A stretch of DNA of 64,000 nt, from NCBI GenBank assembly GCA_002421805.1, contig DISM01000006.1, positions 186,001 to 250,000 of the forward strand, given 5' to 3'. The notes beneath the pieces are model-generated. The model had not been told where the DNA came from and ran no database searches. It saw nothing but the letters and a program-made list of their open reading frames with translations. The stretch comes from Candidatus Omnitrophica bacterium UBA6210 (GTDB lineage: Bacteria; Omnitrophota; Gorgyraeia; Velamenicoccales; Velamenicoccaceae). Position numbers and translations under genes: made by a program. This document shows positions 30,694 to 39,398 of this stretch, one piece after another (the stretch's first letter is position 1; each line of letters begins with the position of its first letter).

Positions 30694-32694
30694 ATGGAAG
30701 CCAAAAAAGAAATAGAAAAACTGCGTCAGGAGATCCGGCACCATGAGTATCAATACTACGTGCTCGACCAGCCGGAAATCTCCGACAAGGAATACGACGA
30801 CCTGTTAAAGAGGTTGGAGGGCCTGGAGGCGAAACACCCCCAATGGGCGGCCCCGGATTCTCCGACCAGGCGTGTCGGCGGCGAGCCTGTGGCTGGTTTT
30901 GCGACCGTCCGGCACCGCAGGAAGATGTATTCCTTGGACAACGCGTATACGTTCGATGAGGTCATGGAGTGGCGCGAGCGCGTCGTCAAGTCGCTCGGAG
31001 CGAAGGCAAAGCTCGAATTCCTGGCGGAACTCAAGATTGACGGCGTCAGCGTGAACCTGACCTATGAGAACGGTGTTCTTGCGATCGGGGCCTTGCGCGG
31101 AGACGGCGAGACAGGGGAGGATGTGACGTCGAACATCAAGACGATCCGCGCCATTCCGCTCGTCCTTTTGGACGACTACCGGCCCCTGATAGAGATCCGC
31201 GGAGAAGCGTTCATGTCCCGCAAGGATTTCCTGGAGATGAACAACGAGCGCAGGGATAATGAGCAGCCCTTGTTCGCCAACCCCAGGAATGCCACGGCAG
31301 GGACGCTCAAAACCCTCGACCCAAAGATTGTTTCCCGCCGAAGGCTCCTCTTTTATGCGCATTCCCTGGGAGATTGCGCGGCCGGGACCTTTGTCTCCCA
31401 GAAAGATTTTCTCGACAAGGTGCGGTCCTGGGGTGTGCCGGTCAATCCGCAGACGAGAGTCTGCGTGGACATCCAGGAGGTCCTTGATTTTTGCCGGAAG
31501 TGGCAGGAGAAACGCAATACCCTGGATTACGAGATCGACGGTATCGTGATCAAGGTCAACGCCCTGGACCAGCAGGAGCGGCTCGGCGAGACGTTGAAGA
31601 GCCCCCGGTGGGCCATGGCCTATAAATTTCCCGCCCAGCAGGCGACGACGAAGATCAAGCGCATTAGCGTCAGCGTCGGAAGGACGGGCGTCCTGACGCC
31701 CGTGGCCGAGCTGGAACCTGTCCCTTGCGCCGGGGTGACCATCAGCAATGCCACTTTGCATAATTTTGACGAGATCACGCGCCTGGGGGTCCATGAAGGC
31801 GACCGGGTGCTCTTGGAGCGCGCCGGCGATGTCATCCCGAAGGTCGTCAAGGTTGTTGCACATGCACATGCGGGCGCCAAGAAGGTGTCGTATATTCCCT
31901 CCAAGTGTCCTTCCTGCGGCGCTGCCGTGATCAAAGAAAAAGAAGAAGAGGTGGCTTACCGTTGTGTCAATCCTTTATGTCCGGCACAGGTGGAGCGGCG
32001 CCTCATCCATTTTGCGTCCCGTGCCGCCATGGATATCGAGGGGATGGGGGAGGCCGTCGTGCAGCAGCTGGTACGCGAGAAGCTTGTCAGGGATTTCGCC
32101 GATATCTACCATTTGACAACAAACGATTTTTTGAAGCTGGAGCTCTTTAAGGAGAAAAAGGCGCAGAATCTATACCAGGGCATTCAGCAGAGCAAGGGCC
32201 GGCCGCTCTCCAGGCTCCTCTTTGGCCTGGGCATCCGCCATGTAGGCGAGAAGGCCGCGGAGGTCCTGGCGCGGACGTTCGGCACCATGGACCGCCTTGC
32301 AGGCGCGACTTCCGATGAACTCCTGAATATCCACGAGGTGGGGGATGCCATCGCCTCGTCCGTCCATGATTTTTTCCATAGAAAAGAGACATCGGTCCTG
32401 ATCGGCAAGTTCCGCCAGGCGGGTCTGAATTTGAAAGAGCCTCGCAGGCAGGTGTCGGCAGTGCTGGCGGGCAAGACGTTTGTTTTTACAGGAGAACTGA
32501 AAGGGATGGCGCGGAGTGCCGCCGAAGAGCTCGTGAAATCCATGGGCGCCGCCGTGACGTCGTCCGTCAGCAAAAAAACAAGTTTTGTTGTCGTCGGAGA
32601 AGGCCCGGGGTCAAAATACGATCAAGCCAAAAAACTCCATATTCCCACTCTAGATGAAGAGGCGTTTCATCACATCATAGGAGAGAAGAAATGA
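30694..32694 (+). CDS. ligA: NAD-dependent DNA ligase
   Basis: 666-aa ligase, normal length. Domain Ia holds the NMN-binding YYVLDQPEISDKEYDDL near 21-37. The adenylated lysine is Lys114 in AELKIDGVSV. OB fold, Cys4 zinc finger (CPSCGA and CVNPLCPAQ, near 407-434), HhH region (MDIEGMGEAVVQQLV, IRHVGEKAAEVLA) and a C-terminal BRCT domain from about 590 (GKTFVFTGELKG) follow in order. I chose ATG 30694 because the in-frame extension lies inside the previous gene. The stop overlaps the lipoprotein gene (ATGA). Confidence 0.97.
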   Translation: MEAKKEIEKLRQEIRHHEYQYYVLDQPEISDKEYDDLLKRLEGLEAKHPQWAAPDSPTRRVGGEPVAGFATVRHRRKMYSLDNAYTFDEVMEWRERVVKSLGAKAKLEFLAELKIDGVSVNLTYENGVLAIGALRGDGETGEDVTSNIKTIRAIPLVLLDDYRPLIEIRGEAFMSRKDFLEMNNERRDNEQPLFANPRNATAGTLKTLDPKIVSRRRLLFYAHSLGDCAAGTFVSQKDFLDKVRSWGVPVNPQTRVCVDIQEVLDFCRKWQEKRNTLDYEIDGIVIKVNALDQQERLGETLKSPRWAMAYKFPAQQATTKIKRISVSVGRTGVLTPVAELEPVPCAGVTISNATLHNFDEITRLGVHEGDRVLLERAGDVIPKVVKVVAHAHAGAKKVSYIPSKCPSCGAAVIKEKEEEVAYRCVNPLCPAQVERRLIHFASRAAMDIEGMGEAVVQQLVREKLVRDFADIYHLTTNDFLKLELFKEKKAQNLYQGIQQSKGRPLSRLLFGLGIRHVGEKAAEVLARTFGTMDRLAGATSDELLNIHEVGDAIASSVHDFFHRKETSVLIGKFRQAGLNLKEPRRQVSAVLAGKTFVFTGELKGMARSAAEELVKSMGAAVTSSVSKKTSFVVVGEGPGSKYDQAKKLHIPTLDEEAFHHIIGEKK

Positions 32695-33206
32695 AACTTT
32701 TACTCAAGTGCGTGGCGGCGTGCCTGGTCCTTATGTTTGTCCTGCAGGCTTCCGGCTGTGAAACTCTGCGCAAGAAATTCACGCGCAAGCGCAAACCGCA
32801 GTCGACCCAGGAAACCATGATCGTTTCCCCAAGGGACTACGGCGCCCACCCGTTCCCGAACAGCGTGATGTACAAGCAGTATTTCGCGTATTGGAAGTCT
32901 TGGAACCAGGAATTGGTCACGGCGCTCAACGACAAGGCGTCGGACAAGAAGGTCCTGGACTGTGTCAACCAGTCGATCATGAATATCCAGAAGATGATGA
33001 CTTATCTGAAGGATGATCAGGCCGCCGCTCTGTCCGTGTATGTCAAGCAGACGCAGACCTTGCAGCAGCGGATCCAGTCGAAGCCGGGGTTGCCGACGGA
33101 AGAAGCCCGCCGTTTCCGGTATACGGCTGAAAGGATCCTCAGCTGCGTCAACAGGGAATTCGACCCGACAAAGATGAAGGCGTATCTTAAGCCAGATCCA
33201 TCATGA
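32691..33206 (+). CDS. Putative lipoprotein of unknown function
   Basis: 171-aa protein, family not recognised. The N-terminus is a lipoprotein signal with lipobox LQASGC and lipid-acceptor Cys23, which matches the presence of lspA and lgt in this window. The mature part begins with a basic stretch (RKKFTRKRKPQ) and is predicted helical, with SVMYKQYFAYWKSWNQELV and ILSCVNREFD. No enzyme motif is seen. The residues after Cys are Glu-Thr, not the Asp that holds lipoproteins in the inner membrane of E. coli, so the outer membrane is likely. ATGA overlap with ligA. Confidence 0.82.
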   Translation: MKLLLKCVAACLVLMFVLQASGCETLRKKFTRKRKPQSTQETMIVSPRDYGAHPFPNSVMYKQYFAYWKSWNQELVTALNDKASDKKVLDCVNQSIMNIQKMMTYLKDDQAAALSVYVKQTQTLQQRIQSKPGLPTEEARRFRYTAERILSCVNREFDPTKMKAYLKPDPS

Positions 33207-33787
33207 AAATTTTCTCTGTCGTTGTCGGAGAACTGAAGACGAATTGTTACATTGTTGCCAGCAGTCAGCGCCGCGCCTTTGTGATCGATCCCGGTGATGA
33301 TGCCGAAAAGATCAGGCGTTGCCTTGATGATAACGGTCTTGAGGCCCGTTTCATCGTTAACACTCACGGCCATATCGACCACATCAAGGCGGACACCGTC
33401 CTGGGGCTGCCTGTCTATATTTATGAAGAAGACCGGGATATGGTGTCGGATCCGGCAAAAAATATGATGACGGTTTTTTACGGCACATTCGAGCCTGTTG
33501 TGCCGGCGCGCCTCTTGCGCGATGGGGACGGCGTGACTTTGGATGAATTGACATTCAGCGTGATACACACGCCGGGGCACACGCGGGGGTCTATGTGTCT
33601 TTTCGGGCATGGTGTCCTGTTTTCCGGGGATACGCTTTTTCGTAACGGCATCGGAAGGACGGATTACCCCGGGGCGAGCGCTCACAAGATCGAGGAATCC
33701 CTTAAACGCCTGGCCGGGCTTGCGGCCGAGACGATCGTTTATCCAGGCCATGGCCCGCAGACGACCATCGGCCGCGAACTCGGGTGA
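33203..33787 (+). CDS. MBL-fold metallo-hydrolase (glyoxalase-II-like)
   Basis: 194-aa metallo-beta-lactamase-fold hydrolase of the YcbL type. THGHIDH near 54-60 gives the first metal ligands, TPGHTRGSM near 115-123 the next histidine, FSGDTLF near 135-141 the bridging aspartate and YPGHGPQT near 180-187 the last histidine. The length is that of compact glyoxalase-II relatives without the C-terminal glutathione-binding domain. Substrate unknown. ATGA overlaps at both ends with the lipoprotein and recombinase genes suggest coupled translation. Confidence 0.93.
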   Translation: MKIFSVVVGELKTNCYIVASSQRRAFVIDPGDDAEKIRRCLDDNGLEARFIVNTHGHIDHIKADTVLGLPVYIYEEDRDMVSDPAKNMMTVFYGTFEPVVPARLLRDGDGVTLDELTFSVIHTPGHTRGSMCLFGHGVLFSGDTLFRNGIGRTDYPGASAHKIEESLKRLAGLAAETIVYPGHGPQTTIGRELG

Positions 33788-33789
33788 AT

Positions 33790-34674
33790 ATGGACAAGCA
33801 TGTTGAGCTCTTTTTGGATTACCTGAGCGTCGAGCGAGGGTTATCGAAGAACACGATCCTGGCCTACCGCAGCGACCTCAAGGATTACACTGGTTTTCTG
33901 GAAGCTGTCGCAAAAAAAAGCGTCTCCGCTTCTTCCCGGGAGGATATCCGCGATTTCATGCTTCACCAGAAAGATAAGGGCCTTTCGGTGAATTCAATCT
34001 CGCGCGCCCTGGCCGCCCTGCGGATGTTCTATCGTTTCCTGGCGCGGGAGAAGTTGATCAAGAGCGATGTTTCCAGCTATATCGATTCTCCGAAGCTCTG
34101 GAAGAAGATCCCCGACGTCCTGAATCTGGACGAGGTCGAACGCCTCATCGAAGCCCCGGACCTGAACTCGCCGCAAGGGATTAGGGACCGGGCCATTCTG
34201 GAGGTGATGTATGCGACGGGGATGAGGGTTTCGGAGGTGGCCGGCCTTCGCGTGGCGGACCTCAACGCGGATGTCGGCTTCGTGCGCTGCCTGGGCAAGG
34301 GCAAAAAAGAGAGGATCGTCCCCCTGGGGACCAAGGCTGTGGCCGCTGTGGCGCGCTATCTGGAGAAGGTGAGGCCGCGGTTAGCGAAGAGCGGGGTCCA
34401 GGAACTTTTCCTCAACCGTTCCGGCAGGAAGATCTCCCGGGTGTCGCTCTGGAAACTGATCAAAGGGTATGCACGGAAAGCGCGCATCAAAAAGCCTATC
34501 CGGCCGCACATCCTCAGGCATTCATTCGCCACACACCTGTTGGAACGGGGGGCGGATCTGCGCTCCGTCCAGGAGATGCTGGGGCATGCGAATATTTCGA
34601 CGACACAGATTTATACCCACATCAACAAGGACCGGCTGAGGTCGATCCACAAGATGTATCATCCGAGGGGATAG
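33790..34674 (+). CDS. Tyrosine recombinase XerC/XerD
   Basis: 294-aa integrase-fold recombinase, typical Xer length. The N-terminal SAM-like core-binding domain is about 1-95 (VELFLDYLSVERGLSKNT), and the catalytic residues are all present: Arg146 in GMRVSEV, Lys170/172 in LGKGKKERIVPLG, His240 and Arg243 in RPHILRHSFATHLLE, His266 in LGHANISTTQIYTH, and Tyr275. It resolves chromosome dimers at dif with FtsK, which is encoded at 15506. XerC and XerD cannot be told apart here; only one copy is in the window. GTG 33784 is an alternative start. Confidence 0.94.
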   Translation: MDKHVELFLDYLSVERGLSKNTILAYRSDLKDYTGFLEAVAKKSVSASSREDIRDFMLHQKDKGLSVNSISRALAALRMFYRFLAREKLIKSDVSSYIDSPKLWKKIPDVLNLDEVERLIEAPDLNSPQGIRDRAILEVMYATGMRVSEVAGLRVADLNADVGFVRCLGKGKKERIVPLGTKAVAAVARYLEKVRPRLAKSGVQELFLNRSGRKISRVSLWKLIKGYARKARIKKPIRPHILRHSFATHLLERGADLRSVQEMLGHANISTTQIYTHINKDRLRSIHKMYHPRG

Positions 34675-34683
34675 GATTAGTCT

Positions 34684-34711
34684 TAAGCTGTAAGTTTTAA
34701 GTTGTAGGTTA
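34684..34711 (+). repeat. Degenerate 7-bp tandem array
   Basis: Four 7-mers: TAAGCTG, TAAGTTT, TAAGTTG, TAGGTTA, in the gap between the recombinase and the nucleotidyltransferase genes. The words are those of the other arrays. Confidence 0.65.
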
Positions 34712-34726
34712 AAAAATGGGAAGAAC

Positions 34727-36004
34727 ATGTTGACCCAAAGGCTTAAAATGTTACCGGCTTCCATGGCCGAGTTCATTCGTCACGCGGGGGTCCTGGCGGA
34801 TGAGATGGGGTTTCAGGTCTATCTTGTCGGCGGTTTTGTCAGGGACCTTTTATTGGGTGTCGGTCATTTCGACATCGATCTTGTCGTCGAAGGGGACGGC
34901 ATCCGTTTCGCCCAGGAGTGCGCCCGCCGGCTCTCTCTGAAGGTCGTGACGCACGGCCGTTTCGGGACGGCGACCCTGCATGGCCCGGAGGGGTTCAAGG
35001 CGGACATCGCATCGGCAAGGAAAGAGGTCTATGAGAAACCTGCCGCCCTGCCGAGCGTTTCAAAAGGCGGGATCAAAGATGACCTTTTTCGCCGCGATTT
35101 TACCATTAATGCCATGGCCATCGGTATCAATCGGCATTGTTACGGCGATGTCTTCGATTTTTACGGCGGCCGCAGGGACTTGGAGAAAAAAGTGATCCGC
35201 GCCCTGCATCCGTTGAGCTTTATCGATGATCCGACGAGGATCCTGCGGGCCGTGCGTTTTGAGAAGAGACTTTCATTTCGTCTGGAACCCCGGACGCTTC
35301 TGTGGATCCGCGAAGCCCTGGCTCGCCGCATGCTGTTTTCTGTCCAGAAGCACCGCCTGCGCGATGAGCTGGTCCTGATCTTCAAAGAGCGCCGGCCGGT
35401 GCCTGTCCTTAAACGGCTTTGGGAGCTTTGCGGATATTCTTTTATATCGCCCGGGTTGGTGTATCGCGACGGCTGGAACACGGCGCACACAAAGATACAG
35501 GGGGCGGCGCGCTGGTTCGCTGCGCACGCGATCCATAAAAGATGCCTTGATACCTACGTGATGTTGATGTGTCTTTTCTTCGATGGGTTGGCGATGATGC
35601 GCCTCAAAGAGACGATGCTGGCGTTCGCTTTCCATAAGGGCGAGAGCCGCAGGATCCTGTCATACAGGAAGAATGCCCTTATTTTGGAGCGCCGGCTGGC
35701 GAAGCAGGATTTAAGGCCGAGCGGGGTTTATCGTCTCCTGGAGCCGCTGGCCTATGAGGTTGTTGTTCTGGTCTATGCCTTGAGCACGAAGAAACGGGTC
35801 AAAGAACGGGTCCGGGATTATCTTCTTATCCATCACGGCACGCGGCTGCACGTGCGCGGGGAAGACTTGGCGCTCTTGGGGTCCAGGCCGGGGCCGCATT
35901 TCAAGAAGATCCTGACAGCCCTTCTTTATGCGAAGGTGGACGGCAAGCTTGAAGGTAAGGACGAGGAGCTCGCCTTGGCCAGGAAGATGATGGCGCGTTC
36001 ATGA
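34727..36004 (+). CDS. CCA-adding / poly(A)-polymerase-type nucleotidyltransferase
   Basis: 425-aa class II nucleotidyltransferase. The head domain has VYLVGGFVRDLLLG with the GG at 35-36 and catalytic Asp49 and Asp51 in FDIDLVVEGDG, then RRDFTINAMAI near 125 and the DPTRILRAVRFEKRL block. The C-terminal helical part ends with GSRPGPHFKKIL, a motif of bacterial A-adding and CCA-adding enzymes that occur fused to CBS-DHH domains; those are absent here. It probably matures tRNA 3' ends; whether it adds CCA, A or CC cannot be told. The encoded CCA of tRNA-Pro would not need it except for repair. Confidence 0.88.
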   Translation: MLTQRLKMLPASMAEFIRHAGVLADEMGFQVYLVGGFVRDLLLGVGHFDIDLVVEGDGIRFAQECARRLSLKVVTHGRFGTATLHGPEGFKADIASARKEVYEKPAALPSVSKGGIKDDLFRRDFTINAMAIGINRHCYGDVFDFYGGRRDLEKKVIRALHPLSFIDDPTRILRAVRFEKRLSFRLEPRTLLWIREALARRMLFSVQKHRLRDELVLIFKERRPVPVLKRLWELCGYSFISPGLVYRDGWNTAHTKIQGAARWFAAHAIHKRCLDTYVMLMCLFFDGLAMMRLKETMLAFAFHKGESRRILSYRKNALILERRLAKQDLRPSGVYRLLEPLAYEVVVLVYALSTKKRVKERVRDYLLIHHGTRLHVRGEDLALLGSRPGPHFKKILTALLYAKVDGKLEGKDEELALARKMMARS

Positions 36005-36130
36005 TCGCCGGGCTCTTGGCCGTGTCTTTGAACATCCCGGCCCGCCGGACGCAGTCTTGGCGAATGTCGCGACCTGCTGCGAGCGGTCCCATGAATGTTT
36101 AATTTTCAACCATGAAACGGAGCTTTTGAT

Positions 36131-36547
36131 ATGAGCAGAAAAGACAAAGTGGCCGGGGAGATCAAGAAGGTCGTCAGCACGACGATCCAGGAAAAGATAC
36201 GCGATCCTCGCCTGGGATTCACCACGATCACGCGCGTCGAGATGACGCCCGACCTGAGGTTCGCGCGCATTTATTTCAGCGTCTATGGCAGTCCGGAGCA
36301 GTGGGAGGAGACCCTCAAAGGCCTTGAACATGCCAGCGGTTATATCCGCCACACCCTTGGGCAGGAATTGAACCTGAGGTTTGTGCCGGAGATCGCCTTC
36401 AAGGCCGATCACTCTTCGGAATACAGCATCATGATCGAGCAGCAGCTGCAGGAGATCAAACAACTGGAACAGGGGACCACCCAACCAAGGAAAAAAACCC
36501 GTGCCTCCAAAAAAACTCGTCGCAGAACTAAAGAAAAAAAATCATAA
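36131..36547 (+). CDS. rbfA: Ribosome-binding factor A
   Basis: 138-aa KH-fold protein that helps mature the 30S subunit and 16S 5' end. RKDKVAGEIKKVVSTTIQEK near 3-22, the DPRLGFTTITRVEMTPDLRF block near 25-44 and LNLRFVPEIAFKAD near 80-93 are diagnostic. A strongly basic tail (RKKTRASKKTRRRTKEKK) overlaps the start of nrnA by 47 bases. First gene of the rbfA-nrnA-truB-ribF unit, a widespread order; nusA and infB, often upstream, are not here. Confidence 0.95.
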   Translation: MSRKDKVAGEIKKVVSTTIQEKIRDPRLGFTTITRVEMTPDLRFARIYFSVYGSPEQWEETLKGLEHASGYIRHTLGQELNLRFVPEIAFKADHSSEYSIMIEQQLQEIKQLEQGTTQPRKKTRASKKTRRRTKEKKS

Positions 36548-37466
36548 GGTCTTTGTCGTCTCTGCCCATATCCACCTGGAGGGGGATGCCTTGGGGTCCG
36601 AACTTGCCGTCGCCAGCCTCTTGCGGCGGATGGGCAAGACGGTCTATTGTGTCAATGACGACCAGGTCCCAGCCGAATATCTTTTTTTGCCGGGCATCAA
36701 AACGATCAGGCGCGGGGCCGTTTTTCCCGCCTATGATGCGGCGGTCCTTGTGGATTGTTCCGATGCGTCGCGCATCGGAAAGCTCTCGAAGTCGCTCCGG
36801 CCGGACAAGCCGCTCATCAATATCGACCACCATATCAGTAACACCCGTTTCGGGACTTTGAACTGGGTGGAGCCGAAGGCGTCGTGCGCCTCGGAAATGG
36901 TCTACCAGCTTTTTGAGGCGCTGAGCATGCCTTTGAATAAGCAGGAGGCGGTACTGCTTTACACGGGCATCCTTGCCGATACGGGGTCTTTCCGTTACGC
37001 ATCCACATCTTCAGTCACCCACCGGGTGGCCGCCCACCTTTTGGAATTCGGAGTGAATGTTTACAATATTTACCAGCGCCTCTACGAGGATTTTTCTTAT
37101 GAGACCGTCAAGGCCTTGGCCGGGGTCGTGCGCGGGATGCGCCGCGACAAGACCGGCAAGGTCGCCTGGGTCCAGGTGCCGGCCGCCCTCGGCAAAAAAT
37201 ATCCCGTGCTTTCAGAACAGACGGACGAAATCATCCGTTTCGCGCGGGCCGTCGCCGGCGTCGAGGTGGCCCTGCTTTTCAAGGAGATCAGGCGAGGCAG
37301 GGAGGTGCGCGTGAATTTTCGTTCACGGGGGCGTGTGGATGTCAATGCCCTGGCGCATGGTTTTGGCGGCGGCGGCCACAGGATGGCCAGCGGCTGCACG
37401 TTGAAAGGCACCCTCAAAGGCGTCATCGCCAAGGTTGTCGCCGCGACAGCCAGGCGGTGCTCATGA
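36501..37466 (+). CDS. nrnA: DHH-family oligoribonuclease / pAp phosphatase NrnA-like
   Basis: 321-aa DHH/DHHA1 phosphoesterase that degrades nano-RNAs and pAp. Motif I is SAHIHLEGDALGS near 21-33, motif II VLVDCSDASR near 76-85, the DHH motif NIDHHISN near 96-103 and the DHHA1 motif GFGGGGHRMASGC near 291-303. Motif I normally reads H-x-x-P-D-G-D; here P-D is replaced by L-E, so one metal ligand is glutamate instead of aspartate. Start inside the rbfA tail and ATGA overlap with truB indicate tight coupling. Confidence 0.92.
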   Translation: MPPKKLVAELKKKNHKVFVVSAHIHLEGDALGSELAVASLLRRMGKTVYCVNDDQVPAEYLFLPGIKTIRRGAVFPAYDAAVLVDCSDASRIGKLSKSLRPDKPLINIDHHISNTRFGTLNWVEPKASCASEMVYQLFEALSMPLNKQEAVLLYTGILADTGSFRYASTSSVTHRVAAHLLEFGVNVYNIYQRLYEDFSYETVKALAGVVRGMRRDKTGKVAWVQVPAALGKKYPVLSEQTDEIIRFARAVAGVEVALLFKEIRRGREVRVNFRSRGRVDVNALAHGFGGGGHRMASGCTLKGTLKGVIAKVVAATARRCS

Positions 37467-38158
37467 AGAACGGCATCCTCGTCGTGGACAAGCCGTCGGG
37501 TGTGACGTCGCATGATGTCGTCGATATGGTGCGCCACAAGCTCAACATCAAGCGTGTAGGCCACAGCGGGACCCTGGATCCCGTCGCGACGGGCGTCCTT
37601 GTGATCCTTGTCGGCAGCGCCACAAAACTTTTTTCAAAGTTCGTCCATTTCGACAAGGCTTATGAAGCGACGCTGCATCTGGGCGAGGTGACGTCGACGG
37701 GAGACGCCGAGGGGCGGCTCTTGTCCCAGAAAGACCCTTCGCATATCACCGAGGGCGAGGTCCGACGGGTGTTCGCATCATTTATCGGCGAACGCCTGCA
37801 GGTGCCGCCCATGGTTTCCGCGATCAAGCACAAGGGCCGCAGGCTTTATGAGCTGGCGCGCAAAGGCATCGAGGTCGAGCGCAAGGCCAGGCCGATCCAT
37901 ATCTACGATCTCCAGATCGTCCGGATGGAGCTGCCGGATATCGATTTTTTCGTCAAGTGTTCCAAGGGGACCTATGTCAGGCGCCTGGGAGAGGAGATTG
38001 GCGAAGTCCTGGGCGTTGGGGGCGTGATTTCGCGGATCCGCCGTGTGGCCCTCGGCCCTTTTCACATTCAGGATGCGATCACAACAGGGGAAATCCATGA
38101 GGACCGTTTACGGGATTGGCCCGCGCTCCAGACAGGCAGCAGCGCCTCTGCGCGATAA
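37463..38158 (+). CDS. truB: tRNA pseudouridine-55 synthase
   Basis: 231-aa TruB, which forms pseudouridine 55 in the T-loop of tRNAs. GILVVDKPSGVTSHD near 4-18 opens the fold and the catalytic Asp39 lies in VGHSGTLDPVATG. VPPMVSAIKHKGRRLYELAR near 114-133 and CSKGTYVRRLGEEIG near 172-186 complete the signature. A large C-terminal PUA domain is lacking, as in shorter TruB forms. I chose ATG 37463, in ATGA overlap with nrnA; GTG 37457 is possible. The end overlaps ribF by 62 bases. Confidence 0.95.
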   Translation: MKNGILVVDKPSGVTSHDVVDMVRHKLNIKRVGHSGTLDPVATGVLVILVGSATKLFSKFVHFDKAYEATLHLGEVTSTGDAEGRLLSQKDPSHITEGEVRRVFASFIGERLQVPPMVSAIKHKGRRLYELARKGIEVERKARPIHIYDLQIVRMELPDIDFFVKCSKGTYVRRLGEEIGEVLGVGGVISRIRRVALGPFHIQDAITTGEIHEDRLRDWPALQTGSSASAR

Positions 38159-39065
38159 GGTTCTTACCGTCGGTGTCTTCGATGGCGTCCATCGCGGGCA
38201 CCAGTATATCCTGGGCCGGGTTGTTGCCGAGGCGCGCGCCCGGGGCCTGAAAAGTGCGGTCGTGACATTTTCATTTCATCCTTCCCACCTGGTGCGGCGC
38301 CACGAAAAAACACCCCACCTGATGTCCCTGCGGCATAAACTGCACTACCTGGCAGAGGCCGGCGTCGACATTTGCTATGTGCTGGATTTTAACAGGTCTC
38401 TGGCCGGTATGTCCCCCGAGGATTTTCTGGCAAGGGTCCTGATCGGTCGCATGGGAATGGTCTCGCTCTATGTGGGCGAGGATTTTGTTTTCGGCAGGGG
38501 CGCTCGAGGCAGCGTCAATGATCTCAGGCGTTTTTGCCGAAGCATGGATTTTTCTCTTCATGTGATACGGCCGCGCAGGATTTCCGGAGAAGTCGTCAGC
38601 AGCACCTCTATCCGTTCCCAAATCCGCCGGGGGGACCTTGCCGGGGCACAAAGGTTTCTCGGCCGCCCCGTCGCTTTGCTGGGGCGCGTGATCAGGGGGG
38701 AGGGCCGCGGCCGCCTCCTCGGTTTTCCGACGGCAAATATCCTGGCGGAACACGAAGTCCTCGTTCCCGACGGGATTTATGCCGCGTGGGCCTTGTGCGC
38801 CGGCCGCGCCCATCCTGCGGCCGTCTATCTGGGAACGAAGCCTACGTTTGATACGGGAGACAAGCGCCACATCGAAGCGTTTCTGATCGGGGCCCGGCGA
38901 AACGTTTACGGAAAAATGATGGAGGTCCGTTTCGTGCGCAGGGTCCGCTCTGACCGCAGGTTCCCTGATGCCCGCGGGCTCATCAGCCAGATCAGAACAG
39001 ATATTCAGAAAGTCAGAAGCATTCTTTCCTCGAGATCCCGACCTCGGATGTTCGCCTCGTTCTAA
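38097..39065 (+). CDS. ribF: Bifunctional riboflavin kinase / FMN adenylyltransferase
   Basis: 322-aa RibF that turns riboflavin into FMN and FAD. The adenylyltransferase domain (about 20-190) has GVFDGVHRGHQYILG with the HxGH-type nucleotide site and a late SSTSIRSQI. The flavokinase domain (about 200-320) has GEGRGRLLGFPTANI and VPDGIYAAW. I chose ATG 38097, inside the truB end; the longer in-frame version from 38043 would overlap truB more. Its product FMN is the ligand of the riboswitch at 24324, so this gene closes the regulatory loop although it is unlinked to the rib operon. Confidence 0.96.
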   Translation: MRTVYGIGPRSRQAAAPLRDKVLTVGVFDGVHRGHQYILGRVVAEARARGLKSAVVTFSFHPSHLVRRHEKTPHLMSLRHKLHYLAEAGVDICYVLDFNRSLAGMSPEDFLARVLIGRMGMVSLYVGEDFVFGRGARGSVNDLRRFCRSMDFSLHVIRPRRISGEVVSSTSIRSQIRRGDLAGAQRFLGRPVALLGRVIRGEGRGRLLGFPTANILAEHEVLVPDGIYAAWALCAGRAHPAAVYLGTKPTFDTGDKRHIEAFLIGARRNVYGKMMEVRFVRRVRSDRRFPDARGLISQIRTDIQKVRSILSSRSRPRMFASF

Positions 39066-39248
39066 AGACGTCTTTTTTCAAAACGACCCGTTTATCCACA
39101 ACGGCATTCCCTTTATCCTGCAGCCAGAAGATCTGCGTGGTGCCGACACATACCGCCCCGGTTTTCAGACAAAATTCCGCCTTAGAGCGACTCCGCCCTC
39201 AACACCTTGCCGCATAATAACTTTGTAAAAAATTATATTGAATATTTC
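39066..39248 (+). other. Gene-free stretch upstream of the dcw promoter
   Basis: No gene or clear terminator seen in these 183 bases. It contains one perfect DnaA-box-type word, TTATCCACA at 39092-39100, and becomes AT-rich towards the promoter. Confidence 0.4.
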
Positions 39249-39277
39249 TTGACAAAGTGGGGGATTTTTTCTATACT
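39249..39277 (+). promoter_or_regulatory. Strong promoter of the dcw cluster
   Basis: Perfect TTGACA (39249-39254), 17-base spacer, TATACT (39272-39277). Transcription should start near 39284 and leave a 5' leader of about 115 bases before mraZ. Confidence 0.9.
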
Positions 39278-39286
39278 TTGGTTACA

Positions 39287-39311
39287 AGTGGAGGAGAGTG
39301 GAGGGAAGTGG
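39287..39311 (+). promoter_or_regulatory. Predicted MraZ operator (three 10-bp direct repeats)
   Basis: AGTGG occurs at 39287-39291, 39297-39301 and 39307-39311, an exact 10-bp period, directly after the predicted transcription start. MraZ is known to bind three or more short direct repeats of the TGGGN kind at about one helical turn in front of its own gene. A fourth AGTGG stands at 39256-39260 in the promoter spacer, out of phase. Confidence 0.75.
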
Positions 39312-39398
39312 TAAATATCCCTTGGCACTTCCTCCGTGCTGTTTTTGCGCATGCGCGTTCGCATGCGGCGTGTCTAGAGAACCAACACAAGGTGCATT

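Noticed and set aside
33790..34674. Phage or integron integrase
   Set aside because: Length, domain layout and operon position fit a chromosomal XerC/XerD; no cassette or phage genes are near.
39092..39100. Perfect DnaA box TTATCCACA upstream of mraZ
   Set aside because: A second copy lies by chance inside the rsfS coding region near 2730; one isolated box without a cluster or AT-rich unwinding region is not evidence of an origin or of DnaA control.
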